Positions 1 through 8,319 of a DNA stretch of 64,000 nucleotides are shown here, one piece after another. The stretch comes from Nocardia flavorosea NBRC 108225. GTDB lineage: Bacteria > Actinomycetota > Actinomycetes > Mycobacteriales > Mycobacteriaceae. The notes under the pieces are model-generated. The model worked only from the letters and a program-made list of their open reading frames with translations, did no database searches and was not told the origin of the DNA. Every line of letters starts with the position of its first letter. Position 1 is the first letter of the stretch. The position numbers and the translations under genes were made by a program. The stretch spans positions 558,001 through 622,000 of the forward strand of contig NZ_BDCG01000002.1 of assembly GCF_001613385.1 (NCBI RefSeq), written 5' to 3'.

Positions 1-977
1 GTGCCCGAGGCCATCGCTTCCACCGCGGGCAGCGAGAAGCCCTCGTACAGGGAGGGGATGCACGCGATTTCGGCCGAAGCGAGAAGTTCGGCGAGTTCGG
101 TATCGGTCAGTCCGGGACGGACGGTGACGATATCGGAGAGCCCGAGTTCGGCGATCTGTTTCTCGGTCGGCCCGTTCGGTTCCAGTTTCGCGACCAGCTG
201 CAGTTCTACCTTGTGGGTGACCCGCAGCCGGGTGAGCGCCTGCAGGAGATGCGAGATACCTTTGAGCGGTTTGTCAGCGCTGGCGACGGCGACGATCCGG
301 CCGGGAACTCGCGGCCCCCGCGGCGCGAACAGTTCGGTGTCCACGCCGAGGGGGACCACTTTCAGTTGCGCCGGGTCGACGCCGAAATCGTCGGCGATAT
401 CGGTCGCCGACGAGGTGGACACGGTGAGCAGATCGGGGATCTGCCGGGCGATGCGCTGCTGCATACCGAGAAATCCGTACCAGCGGCGCACCAGCGGTTT
501 GCGCCGCCAGATCGCGGCCGCCAGATCGACCTCCCGGTCCTTGGTGATGGGGTGGTGCACGGTCGCGACCAGCGGCAGCCGCCGGGCGATATCGAGCAGC
601 CCGCTGCCCAGGCACTGGTTGTCGTGGACGACGTCGAAATCCTGAACCCGGTCGCGCAGGATCCGCGCCGCGCGCAGGCTGAACGTGCGAGGTTCGGGGA
701 ACCCGGCAGTCCACATGGTGGCCAGTTCCAGCAGATCGATCCGGTCGCGGATCTCGCCGGGCCGCGGTGTGCGGAACGGGTCGTCCTCACGGTAGAGGTC
801 CAGGCTGGGCACCTCGGTCAAGGTCACGCGCGGGTCGAGGTCGGCCGGGTAGGGCTGGCCGGAGAACACCTCCACCTGGTGGCCGAGTTCGGCCAATCCG
901 GCGCTGAGCCGGCGCACATAAACCCCCTGCCCACCGCAATGAGGCTTGCTGCGGTAGGACAACAAGGCAATTCGCAC
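1..977 (-). CDS. Glycosyltransferase family 4, 3' end outside window
   Basis: A GT4-type (GT-B fold) glycosyltransferase that should transfer a sugar from a nucleotide or phospho sugar to a glycan or lipid acceptor in the cytoplasm. The minus-strand reading from the GTG at 977 is open for about 325 codons to the window edge. The N-terminus reads RIALLSYRSKPHCGGQGVYV, the glycine-rich acceptor-side loop of GT4 enzymes. The last visible residues, PSLYEGFSLPAVEAMASG, carry the E-x7-E motif that contacts the donor sugar. A central VVPLGVDTELF segment is also typical. The start is chosen because the upstream oxidoreductase gene stops at 980, leaving a 2-bp gap, so the two genes are probably co-transcribed. 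About the last 60 to 80 codons are missing. The acceptor cannot be inferred. Confidence 0.88.
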   Translation of the reverse strand, partial: MRIALLSYRSKPHCGGQGVYVRRLSAGLAELGHQVEVFSGQPYPADLDPRVTLTEVPSLDLYREDDPFRTPRPGEIRDRIDLLELATMWTAGFPEPRTFSLRAARILRDRVQDFDVVHDNQCLGSGLLDIARRLPLVATVHHPITKDREVDLAAAIWRRKPLVRRWYGFLGMQQRIARQIPDLLTVSTSSATDIADDFGVDPAQLKVVPLGVDTELFAPRGPRVPGRIVAVASADKPLKGISHLLQALTRLRVTHKVELQLVAKLEPNGPTEKQIAELGLSDIVTVRPGLTDTELAELLASAEIACIPSLYEGFSLPAVEAMASG

Positions 978-979
978 GG

Positions 980-1849
980 CTAGCTGACCTCACGGGTGAT
1001 CGAATTCATGTCCCGCAGTTTGCCAGCCAGCCGTTCGAGGTAGGCACGCACCTCCGGTTCCGGCTTGTCCGGCAACCCGTACAGCACATCGGTGACCCCG
1101 TCAGCGGCCCAGGCGGCGAGCCGGTCGGCGTCGGGTTTGAAGTCCAGTGCCACCACCCGCGGCACACCCTCGCGGCCGGCATCGGCCCATGCCTTCTTCA
1201 AGGTCGCCAGACGACCGGAGATATCGGTTTCGCCGGGCGTGGTGATCCAGCCGTCGGCGTGGGCGGCGATCCACGCGCAGGTGCGTTCGGTGCCCGCCGC
1301 GCCGATGAGCACGGGAACGGTGCGGTCGACCGGTTTGGGCCAGGCCCAGCTCGGTCCGAACTGCACGAACTTGCCGTCGTAGGACGCCTCGTCCTCGCGC
1401 CACAGGGCGCGCATCGCCTCCAGGTATTCGCGCAGCGCGGTGCGGCGTTTGTTGCCGGGGATGCCGTGATCGGCCAGCTCGTCGGTGTTCCAGCCGAAAC
1501 CGGCGCCGAGGGTGACGCGGCCGCCGGAGAGGTGGTCCAGGGAGGCGATCGTTTTGGCGAGGGTGATGGGATCGTGCTCGACCGGCAGTGCGACCGCGGT
1601 GGCGAGTTCGATGCGTTCGGTGACCGCGGCCGCCATGGCCAGCGAGACCCAGGGGTCGAGGGTGCGCATATAGCGGTCGTCGGGCAGGGTGGCGTCCCCG
1701 GTCTGCGGGTGGGCGGCCTCGCGCTTCACCGGGATATGGGTGTGTTCGGGGACGTAGAACGAGGAGAATCCGTTGTCCTCGGCCGCGCGGGCGGCAGCTG
1801 CGGGACTGATCCCGCGATCACTGGTGAACAGAACGATGCCGAAGCGCAT
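980..1849 (-). CDS. LLM-class F420-dependent oxidoreductase
   Basis: A 289-residue luciferase-like (TIM-barrel) oxidoreductase of the kind that uses coenzyme F420 in actinobacteria. It begins MRFGIVLFTSDRGISPAAAA, contains FYVPEHTHIPV, and has the cofactor-region stretch DHLSGGRVTLGAGFGWN expected in the family. The length is normal. It lies 2 bp upstream of the GT4 gene and is read in the same direction, so the two may form an operon. The substrate is unknown, because members reduce or oxidise very different compounds. Cofactor choice (F420 rather than FMN) is inferred from the family in mycolate-containing actinobacteria and not from a residue I can point to. Confidence 0.88.
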   Translation of the reverse strand: MRFGIVLFTSDRGISPAAAARAAEDNGFSSFYVPEHTHIPVKREAAHPQTGDATLPDDRYMRTLDPWVSLAMAAAVTERIELATAVALPVEHDPITLAKTIASLDHLSGGRVTLGAGFGWNTDELADHGIPGNKRRTALREYLEAMRALWREDEASYDGKFVQFGPSWAWPKPVDRTVPVLIGAAGTERTCAWIAAHADGWITTPGETDISGRLATLKKAWADAGREGVPRVVALDFKPDADRLAAWAADGVTDVLYGLPDKPEPEVRAYLERLAGKLRDMNSITREVS

Positions 1850-1909
1850 ACCTGAGCCTTGTCTGTCGGGGTGGTGGAGCGGGCCGCGGCAGCGTCCCGG
1901 CGGAGGTGG

Positions 1910-2338
1910 TCACTGACCGTTGCGGGCGGCCTTCTTCGCGGCTTTGGCGTGCTGATCGATCTGGGCGCCGATCACATGGTCCAGCGAGGTGCCGGCAGGC
2001 CAGCCCACGTAGTGGCACAGGAACAGGGAGATCTCGCGCAACGCGGTTTCGTCGAGTTCCCCGTTCTTCAGCGCGGCGCCGATCTGGATACCGGCGACAT
2101 CGAACAGGCCTTGTGCGGTGAGCGCGCCGAGCAACAGCAGCCGCCGATCCCGCAACGACAGCCCGGGGCGGGACCAGATATCGGCGAACAGGTGGTCGGC
2201 CGTGACGGCGAAATGGTCGCCGGGGCCGTCCTGGAATTCCCATCCGTAGACTTCCGCCATTTTGGCCAGCCCCCGCTCCCGCACCGTGGGAAGCGCTGCG
2301 GGGTCGTTCGCCGCGGGCTGGGTCGTGGGATCGGTCAT
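1910..2338 (-). CDS. Carboxymuconolactone decarboxylase (CMD/AhpD-like) family protein
   Basis: A 142-residue CMD-fold protein. The region LSLRDRRLLLLGALTAQGLF followed by ALRNGEL-like helices (AALKNGELDETALREISLFL) and the CHYVGWPAG motif match the CMD helical core. A cysteine and histidine are present in CHYVGWP, but the CxxC pair of AhpD peroxidases is absent, so a decarboxylase- or isomerase-like or purely structural role is more likely than thiol peroxidase activity. The ATG at 2338 is preceded by AAGGAG, which fixes the start against a longer reading from 2422. The gene diverges from the ferredoxin operon across a 319-bp intergenic region. The function is not known. Confidence 0.82.
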   Translation of the reverse strand: MTDPTTQPAANDPAALPTVRERGLAKMAEVYGWEFQDGPGDHFAVTADHLFADIWSRPGLSLRDRRLLLLGALTAQGLFDVAGIQIGAALKNGELDETALREISLFLCHYVGWPAGTSLDHVIGAQIDQHAKAAKKAARNGQ

Positions 2339-2394
2339 GCTGCTCCTTCGGCGCCGCAACGGTCCGGCGAAAGTGTCTGGACAGGTGTACGGAA

Positions 2395-2400
2395 TATAAT
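2395..2400 (+). promoter_or_regulatory. Candidate -10 element (TATAAT), divergent promoter zone
   Basis: The string GGAATATAATTC is the most AT-rich stretch between the CMD gene and the ferredoxin operon. On the plus strand it gives a perfect TATAAT at 2395-2400. On the minus strand it gives TATATT about 55 bp before the CMD start. No good -35 lies at 17 bp on the plus strand. Either or both genes could use it. The rest of the gap 2339-2657 holds the inverted repeat at 2560-2583 and no gene I would support. Confidence 0.4.
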
Positions 2401-2559
2401 TCGGACACTCTCCGCCACGCAAGAACGTGTTCTCGTCGGCCCCGTCACCGGCCGACCGGCCGCCGGCCGTGGCGGCATTCGCAAATCACCTCGAAGCGGC
2501 GCCGAGTTCTGGAAAAATCGCTGAATCGTTGTCGGACGCAGTCGCCGGTGGTAGCGTCC

Positions 2560-2583
2560 AGACACATGTCCAGCTATGTGTCT
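2560..2583. promoter_or_regulatory. Perfect inverted repeat, possible operator
   Basis: AGACACAT and ATGTGTCT are perfect 8-bp inverted arms separated by 8 bp, 75 bp upstream of the ferredoxin start. The size and symmetry suit a dimeric repressor such as a TetR protein. The 12-mer AGACACATGTCC that begins here recurs at 9745-9756 over the start codon of a TetR gene. A regulatory link is inferred only. Confidence 0.4.
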
Positions 2584-2657
2584 TCCCCAGGGGTTCGCCC
2601 CGCGCGAACCGGGAAGAACTCGTTCTCGGAACATCCGACGCCGAGGGAGCACACACC

Positions 2658-2855
2658 GTGAAGATCGTGGCCGATATGGACCTGTGCCAGGGGCACGCCG
2701 TCTGCGCCGCCGAGGCGCCGGACATCTTCGCCGTACCCAAACGCGGCCAGGTGGAGATCCTCGACCCGAACCCCGGTCCCGAACACAAGGCCGACGTCGA
2801 GAATGCCGTGCGCTACTGCCCGACCCAGGCTCTGCTCGTCGCCGACACGGACTGA
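2658..2855 (+). CDS. Small 3Fe-4S-type ferredoxin
   Basis: A 65-residue ferredoxin starting VKIVADMDLCQGHAVCAAEA. The CxxHxxC pattern (CQGHAVC) with a later CPTQAL is the single-cluster motif of actinobacterial ferredoxins in which histidine replaces the usual central cysteine. These normally carry electrons to cytochromes P450. The GTG at 2658 is chosen because the longer upstream reading (from 2427) adds 77 residues unlike any ferredoxin, and AGGGAG precedes the GTG. It is the first gene of a plus-strand set with an NTF2-like protein, an unknown protein and an acyl-CoA synthetase. No P450 is encoded in the window, so its partner must be elsewhere. Confidence 0.87.
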   Translation: MKIVADMDLCQGHAVCAAEAPDIFAVPKRGQVEILDPNPGPEHKADVENAVRYCPTQALLVADTD

Positions 2856-2971
2856 GCAAGCCACACCCCTCGCCGGCTCCGGCGGCGCGGATATGCGCCC
2901 TGATGCCCGACGAGCACAACCACCGAACCGATGCACAGCCCGCAGGTTCTTTCGGAAAGGGAACAACACCG

Positions 2972-3523
2972 ATGACAGGTTTCGATCGCGCCGAACTCGA
3001 CGAGATGGTGCGCCGCTGGATCGCCGAGAACGAGCGCTGCGAGAAGCTGGGCGACTGGAAGCCGCTGGCCGAGATGTACACCGCGGACGCCACCTACGGC
3101 TGGAACTACGGCCCCAAGGACGAGTTCATGGCGGTGGGCCGCGACGAGATCCGCGAGCTGGCCCTCGGCCAGGAAATGGAAGGCCTGCAGGGCTGGGAAT
3201 ACCCGTACCAGCAGTTCGTCATCGACGAGCGCAGCGGTGACTGTATCGGGTTCTGGAAGCAGCAGTACACCACCACGCCGCGGGAAGACGGCAGCCTGTA
3301 CACGGTGAACGGAATCGGCGGCAGCTGGTTCCGGTACGGCGGCGACTACCAGTGGTCGTGGCAGCGCGATTTCTTCGATTTCGGCAATGTCTCGGCGCTG
3401 TTCCTGGAAATGATGACCGACGAGGCGATGTCGGAACCGATGAACGAGCGGATCGCGAAATCCACCGCCTCCCGGCTGCCCGGCTGGTACCGGATCGGCA
3501 CCGCCCCGGCGTCGCTGTGGTGA
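2972..3523 (+). CDS. SnoaL-like / NTF2-fold protein
   Basis: A 183-residue protein with the cone-shaped NTF2-like fold signature. An N-terminal helix (EMVRRWIAENERCEKLGDWK) leads into LAEMYTADATYGWNYGP, and a C-terminal sheet carries many aromatic residues. Family members include ketosteroid isomerase, SnoaL cyclases and small dehydratases, but many have no known activity. The start ATG at 2972 follows GGAAAGGGA. It is separated by 116 bp from the ferredoxin and by 5 bp from the next gene, which implies one transcript. The position next to a FadD enzyme suggests work on a CoA-bound or steroid-like substrate, but this is inference. Confidence 0.78.
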   Translation: MTGFDRAELDEMVRRWIAENERCEKLGDWKPLAEMYTADATYGWNYGPKDEFMAVGRDEIRELALGQEMEGLQGWEYPYQQFVIDERSGDCIGFWKQQYTTTPREDGSLYTVNGIGGSWFRYGGDYQWSWQRDFFDFGNVSALFLEMMTDEAMSEPMNERIAKSTASRLPGWYRIGTAPASLW

Positions 3524-3528
3524 CTCCG

Positions 3529-4779
3529 ATGACCGTACCCACCAGCAGGTTCCATGCACTGAGCCGGGAGGCTCTGGCGGCCCTGGTACCCGAGCTGCTG
3601 TTGTGCGGGCAGCTCATCGATCGATCCGGGATGGCGCACTGTATTTCCGCCTTCGGCCGGGAGGGGATGGCCGAAGTCGCGATCGAGGAATGGCAGCTGT
3701 CCAGTCCGGTCTATACCCGCCGGATGCAGCAGGCTCTCGGGTATACCGGTGACGATATCGTCACCATCTTCAAGGGCCTCCAGCTCGATATCGGGGCACC
3801 GCCGCAATTCATGGATTTCCGGTTCCGCGTCGACGATTCCCGCCACGGCGAGTTCTGGCTCGACCACTGCGGGGCGCTGGCCGATGTGGAACCCATGGGC
3901 GAGCCCTACGTGAAGGCGATGTGCCACGATATCGAGGATCCCACCTTCGATGCCACCGCGCTGGCAACCAACAAATACGCCCAGGTCCGGCCGATCCACC
4001 GCCCGCCGCGCGTACCCGCCGACCGGCATCCGGTCTGCGCGTGGACGGTGATCATCGACGAATCCCACACGCCGCCGGAGGTTCCGCGCAATGCGCCGTT
4101 GGTCGCGGAATCGGTGGCCGCCCGGCTACCGCTTGCCGCGATCGACCCCACCGGCGAGGGCCGCGCCGACTACAGCGGACCATTGCTCAGCGATCTGCGG
4201 TTCCCGGACTTCTCCCATTCCGCACTCGTGCGCATCGCCGAGGAGGTGTGCCTGCAACAGCATCTGCTGGTGCTCGGTTTCATGATCGCCGTCCACGAAC
4301 GCACCGACGACGATTCGGCGCTGGAAATCGGGCGTAAACAGTTCACGGGGATCGCCGGGGTCGCCTCCGAACGGATCCGTGCCTGTCTCGGGCTGGGCGA
4401 CGATACGGACGCGCTCGCACAGGTCCTGCGCATCCACCCGGCACTGAACCCCTTGCACTACACCGATGTCGAAGTCGAGCCCGGCATCGATAGCGTGCAG
4501 ATCCGGTTCCCCGGCGCCAGCGGTGCGCTCACCGACCGCGCATGGCCGTCGATGATCGACCCCGATCATCTCGGTCCACTGGATGCCCTGGTGCGGGGCG
4601 TGAACCCGCACTTCTACAGCCGCGTCACCGACAACGGTCCGGGCGGCTGGACCGCCGAGATCACCGCGGCGGCCGAACCGTTCGCAGAGGCTTCGGAAGT
4701 GGCGATCACCCGATTCAGCACCGGCGTCGAATTCAGCTTCACCGACCGCGGCATACCGCTTCCCCTCACCGTTCTCTGA
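3529..4779 (+). CDS. Conserved protein of unknown function, His/Cys motifs
   Basis: A 416-residue protein I do not recognise. It begins MTVPTSRFHALSREALAALV, has no signal peptide or membrane segment, and appears to be soluble. Two short motifs look like metal- or thiol-type sites: HCGAL (His113-Cys114) and MCHDIED (Cys132-His133). They sit in a well-ordered segment with VDDSRHGEFWLDH just before. The start ATG lies 5 bp after the NTF2-like gene and the stop 42 bp before the acyl-CoA synthetase gene, so it is part of the operon. A role in the same CoA-ester pathway is likely from position only. Confidence 0.75.
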   Translation: MTVPTSRFHALSREALAALVPELLLCGQLIDRSGMAHCISAFGREGMAEVAIEEWQLSSPVYTRRMQQALGYTGDDIVTIFKGLQLDIGAPPQFMDFRFRVDDSRHGEFWLDHCGALADVEPMGEPYVKAMCHDIEDPTFDATALATNKYAQVRPIHRPPRVPADRHPVCAWTVIIDESHTPPEVPRNAPLVAESVAARLPLAAIDPTGEGRADYSGPLLSDLRFPDFSHSALVRIAEEVCLQQHLLVLGFMIAVHERTDDDSALEIGRKQFTGIAGVASERIRACLGLGDDTDALAQVLRIHPALNPLHYTDVEVEPGIDSVQIRFPGASGALTDRAWPSMIDPDHLGPLDALVRGVNPHFYSRVTDNGPGGWTAEITAAAEPFAEASEVAITRFSTGVEFSFTDRGIPLPLTVL

Positions 4780-4821
4780 TCCTCCCACCCGGGGAGGTTC
4801 CGCCAGCACCGCAGGATTGAT

Positions 4822-6438
4822 ATGGCAAATAATTTCGCCGACCTGTTCGAACACTCCGTCGACGCCATGCCCGACCGGATCGCCCTCGTCGAACAGGGCC
4901 GGCGCATCACCTACCGCGAACTGGACGAGCGAGCCAACCGGCTCGCCCACCATCTCGCATCGGTGGGCGTCGGACGCGGAACCCACGTCGGGTTCCAGAT
5001 GCACAACAGCATCGATACGATGCAGACGCTGATCGCCTGCTTCAAACTGGCGGCGGCCCCGGTGAACATCAACTTCCGGTACGGGCCGGACGAACTCGCC
5101 TACCTCTATGACAACGCCGACCTCGAGCACCTCGTCTACCACGCCTGCTACGGGGAGGCGGTGCGCGCGGCGGCGCAGCGGTCACCGCGGCTGAAATACC
5201 TGCTGTGCGCGGCCGACGACCGGACCGCGGCGGATACGGAAGTGGACTGCCTGGCCGAGGTCACCGACGCCGCCCCCGCGACCCGCCCCGACATCACCCG
5301 CACCGCCGATGACCGGTTCATCATGTACACCGGTGGCACCACCGGGATGCCCAAGGGTGTGCTGTGGCGGCAAGAGGATATGTGGCGGGTCCTCGGCGGC
5401 GGAATCGACTTCTACAGCAACGAGCCCGTCGCCGACGAATACCAGCAGTCCCGTACCGGCGCGGCCGGGGAGCCCTCCACCTGGCTGATCCTGCCGCCGC
5501 TGATGCATCTGGCGGCGATGATGCCCACGTTCATCGCGCTGTGGTCCGGGAACTGCGTGATCTTCGAACCCCGCTTCGATCCGGCCGCCGTCTGGCAGAC
5601 GGTGGCCGCAGAGCGGCCCGGAGTCATGGTGATCACCGGCGACGCCATGGCCCGGCCGCTGATCGACTCCTACCGCGCCGCACCGGTCGACAGCACCGGC
5701 CTGTTCATGATCGCCTCCGGTGCGGCGTTGCTCACCCAGGCCACGAAAAACGATCTCCTCGATCTCATCCCGAACCTGTTCGTCTCCGATTCCATCGGCT
5801 CCTCCGAAACCGGTTTCGGCGGGATCGGATTCGCTCAACGCGATACCGACCCGTCCCGTAAACCCCGCGTCTCGATCGGTCGCGGCGCGGTGGTCGTCGA
5901 CGACGACGGCCGGCCCGTACAGCCCGGCGACCAGGGCTGGCTGGCGAAAACCGGAGCGGTGCCGCTGGGCTACTACAAGGACGAGGCCAAGACCGCGAAA
6001 CTGTTCAAAACGGTCGACGGTGAACGGATCGTCATCACCGACGATCGGGCCATTCTGGAAGACGACGGCACGATCAGCTTGATCGGCCGCGGCAATATGG
6101 TCATCAACACCGGCGGGGAGAAGGTGTTCGCCGAAGAGGTGGAGGGCGTGGTGAAAGCCCATCCCGCCGTCTACGACGCGACCGTGATCGGAGTCGACCA
6201 TCCACGCTGGGGTCAGCAGGTGGCCGCTGTGGTGAGCCTGTCGGCCGACGCGGGCGGCACGCTGGACCTGCCCGATCTACAGGCCCATGTCCGCGGTCAT
6301 CTCGCCGGATACAAGGTGCCACGGGCAATCTGGGTCACCGAGACGGTGACCCGCTCCCCCAGCGGGAAGCCCGACTACACGTGGGCCCGGAAGTACGCGG
6401 CGGGGCACGCGCCCGACTACCGCGCCGATCGAGAGTAG
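4822..6438 (+). CDS. Acyl-CoA synthetase (FadD-type, AMP-binding)
   Basis: A 538-residue member of the adenylate-forming superfamily that should activate a carboxylic acid to acyl-AMP and then acyl-CoA. The P-loop YTGGTTGMPKGVLW is near residue 169, the SSETGFGG adenine-binding segment follows, and the C-terminal domain has GRGNMVINTGGEKVFAEEVE and the conserved lysine region PSGKPDYTWARKYA. The length is typical for fatty acyl-CoA ligases. No FAAL-type insertion is evident, so a CoA ligase is favoured over a PKS-loading ligase. It ends the ferredoxin operon and converges on the WYL regulator. Substrate is unknown; in related actinobacteria such sets serve sterol or branched-lipid breakdown. 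Confidence 0.88.
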   Translation: MANNFADLFEHSVDAMPDRIALVEQGRRITYRELDERANRLAHHLASVGVGRGTHVGFQMHNSIDTMQTLIACFKLAAAPVNINFRYGPDELAYLYDNADLEHLVYHACYGEAVRAAAQRSPRLKYLLCAADDRTAADTEVDCLAEVTDAAPATRPDITRTADDRFIMYTGGTTGMPKGVLWRQEDMWRVLGGGIDFYSNEPVADEYQQSRTGAAGEPSTWLILPPLMHLAAMMPTFIALWSGNCVIFEPRFDPAAVWQTVAAERPGVMVITGDAMARPLIDSYRAAPVDSTGLFMIASGAALLTQATKNDLLDLIPNLFVSDSIGSSETGFGGIGFAQRDTDPSRKPRVSIGRGAVVVDDDGRPVQPGDQGWLAKTGAVPLGYYKDEAKTAKLFKTVDGERIVITDDRAILEDDGTISLIGRGNMVINTGGEKVFAEEVEGVVKAHPAVYDATVIGVDHPRWGQQVAAVVSLSADAGGTLDLPDLQAHVRGHLAGYKVPRAIWVTETVTRSPSGKPDYTWARKYAAGHAPDYRADRE

Positions 6439-6545
6439 GCAGCACCGGACTCACGCCGTGCCCGCCGACAGTTCACGACTCCGATTCCGGCCCGCGGCCG
6501 AATCGCTACCCCCGGCCGAACACCTATGAGGAGCCACTGCGCCGG

Positions 6546-6579
6546 CCATCGCAGAACATGGGACCGCGCTCTGCGATGG
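6546..6579. terminator. Hairpin between convergent genes
   Basis: CCATCGCAGA (6546-6555) and TCTGCGATGG (6570-6579) form a perfect 10-bp stem with a 14-nt loop. It is in the 249-bp gap between the convergent fadD and WYL genes, where a two-way terminator is expected. A 16-bp GC palindrome (CGCCCGCCGGCGGGCG, 6644-6659) lies just downstream. No T-run follows either, which is usual in this GC range. Confidence 0.5.
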
Positions 6580-6687
6580 GTGGCCGCGGTCGAGCCCGAG
6601 GTGGCCGGCCAGGGAGAGGAGCGTGGGCCGGAGTCCGGCCATCCGCCCGCCGGCGGGCGCAACGAGACCGCGGCACACCGCACCCGG

Positions 6688-7671
6688 CTACCGCTCGGGC
6701 CCCGGCTGCGGGGCGGCTGATGCGCCGGCCCGTAGGAGTTGCTGGGCGAGCGTGCGGCAGCGAACCGCCAGTTCCGGCGGGTCGAGCACCTCGAATTCGT
6801 GTCCCAGCAACAGTACGTGCGCGAGTACGCGATCGAGATCACCGGCGCCGCTGAGCAGTTCGCAGTGGTCGTCGCCTCGTGGCCGTATCACGGCTGCCGC
6901 CACCGGAACCTGTTCGCGGACGGTTTCTGCCGGTGCACGGACGAGGAACCGCGCACTGTGCGGATAGGCCCGGCTCGCCACGCCCTCCTGCACGTAAGTG
7001 GCCGCGGCAGGGGCGGGGCGCGGACGGAAACGCCAGGTGCGGGCGGCTACCGCGGTCATCCGGTCGACGCGGAAAGTGCGCCAGTCGTCGCGATCGAGGT
7101 CGTAGGCCAGCAGGTACCAGCGCCGGTCCGATGCCACCAGGCGGTACGGTTCGACCCGGCGGCGTTGTTTCCCGCCGGCGGCGGGATAGTCGAAACCTGC
7201 CTCCACCTCGTCGCGGCAGGTCCGGGCGAGTGTCATCAGCGCTTCGGCATCGACCGGTGGGCGGCCGCTGCCGAAGGACTCCACCGAACCGGCCAGGGTG
7301 CGCACCTCGTGCCGCAACCGGGTAGGTAGTACCCGGTCGATTTTGGTCAGCGCCCGCAACGCAGCATCGCCGGTGCTCGCGCCGCCCGCCCCCACGAGCA
7401 GTGATACCGCGGTGGCGATCGCTTCCTCGTCGTCGAGCAGCAGCGGCGGCAGATCCTGTCCCGGGCCGAGCCGATACCCGCCGCCGACGCCCTGACCGGC
7501 GTATACCGGGTACCCGAGCGCGCGCAGCCGCTCGATATCGCGCCGGATCGTGCGCGAGGTGACCCGCAGCCGGTCGGCGAGTTCGGGGCCCGTCCACACT
7601 CGGCGCTGCTGCAACAACCCGAGCAGGGTGAGCACTCGTTCGGTGGTACCCCGTTCGTCACTCTCTGTCAC
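6688..7671 (-). CDS. WYL-domain transcriptional regulator (HTH_11 + WYL)
   Basis: A 327-residue DeoR-like regulator. The N-terminal winged helix contains LADRLRVTSRTIRRDIERLR (about residues 31-50) with GYPVYAGQGVGGGYRLG as the wing. The WYL ligand domain follows, with DRRWYLLAYDLDRDDWRTFR. Family members sense small molecules or nucleic acids through WYL. The gene is divergent from the DinB/VOC pair with only 42 bp between starts, so control of that pair and itself is likely. The ligand is unknown. Confidence 0.9.
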   Translation of the reverse strand: MTESDERGTTERVLTLLGLLQQRRVWTGPELADRLRVTSRTIRRDIERLRALGYPVYAGQGVGGGYRLGPGQDLPPLLLDDEEAIATAVSLLVGAGGASTGDAALRALTKIDRVLPTRLRHEVRTLAGSVESFGSGRPPVDAEALMTLARTCRDEVEAGFDYPAAGGKQRRRVEPYRLVASDRRWYLLAYDLDRDDWRTFRVDRMTAVAARTWRFRPRPAPAAATYVQEGVASRAYPHSARFLVRAPAETVREQVPVAAAVIRPRGDDHCELLSGAGDLDRVLAHVLLLGHEFEVLDPPELAVRCRTLAQQLLRAGASAAPQPGPER

Positions 7672-7713
7672 ACAGTCCAGCCTTTCAGATATAGCGGACC
7701 GATCCTGTCCGCC

Positions 7714-8319
7714 ATGGGTGCCAGGGTGGCGTTATGGGGCACCGACACACTCGACTGGAATCGCAGCTTGCGTGAGCAGGTCGAATTCCACTGGAAGCAT
7801 CAGTTGCGCGACCGGCTCCGGGACCTCACCGATGACGAGTACTTCTGGTCGCCGGTGCCGGAGGCCTGGAGCGTACGGCCGCGTGGCACCTCGTCCGCGC
7901 CGATTCAGGCCGGCATCGGGGAATTCACCATCGACTACGGATTCCCGGAACCGGACCCCGCACCGTTCACCACCATCGCCTGGCGACTCGGGCATGTCAT
8001 CGTCGGCGTGCTCGCCGCCCGGAACGCGGCACATTTCGGCGCGCCCGCCGCGTCCTACGACTCCTGGACCTACGTCGGCGACGCGAGAACGGCGTTCGAG
8101 CAGCTCGACACCCAGCTGGGTATCTGGCTGGACGGAGTGCGGGGCCTCCGTAACGCGGCGCCGGCCGTACCGGTCGGCCCGAAGGAGCCCTACCCGGACG
8201 CCCCCATGGCCGATCTGGTGCTACATATTCACCGGGAACTGATTCACCATCTGTCCGAAGTCTGCCTGCTGCACGACCTCTTCCTGCACACCCACGCCAC
8301 GAACGGAGAACCACGATGA
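7714..8319 (+). CDS. DinB-family protein
   Basis: A 201-residue DinB/YfiT-like four-helix protein, a superfamily of metal-dependent thiol transferases that in actinobacteria includes mycothiol-dependent enzymes. Visible are the SLREQVEFHWKHQLRDRLRD helix, LTDDEYFWSPVPEAWSVRPR, an RLGHVIVGVLAARNAAHFGA segment and ELIHHLSEVCLLHDL with paired histidines. The three histidine regions (HWKHQ, GHVI, IHHLSE) fit a metal triad. The stop overlaps the VOC gene start by 4 bp, so the two are translationally coupled, and both probably answer to the divergent WYL regulator. The exact reaction is unknown. Confidence 0.85.
   Translation: MGARVALWGTDTLDWNRSLREQVEFHWKHQLRDRLRDLTDDEYFWSPVPEAWSVRPRGTSSAPIQAGIGEFTIDYGFPEPDPAPFTTIAWRLGHVIVGVLAARNAAHFGAPAASYDSWTYVGDARTAFEQLDTQLGIWLDGVRGLRNAAPAVPVGPKEPYPDAPMADLVLHIHRELIHHLSEVCLLHDLFLHTHATNGEPR

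Noticed and set aside
2427..2657. Longer ferredoxin start at 2427
   Set aside because: The added 77 residues do not look like any ferredoxin leader and cross the inverted repeat at 2560; GTG 2658 has an AGGGAG.
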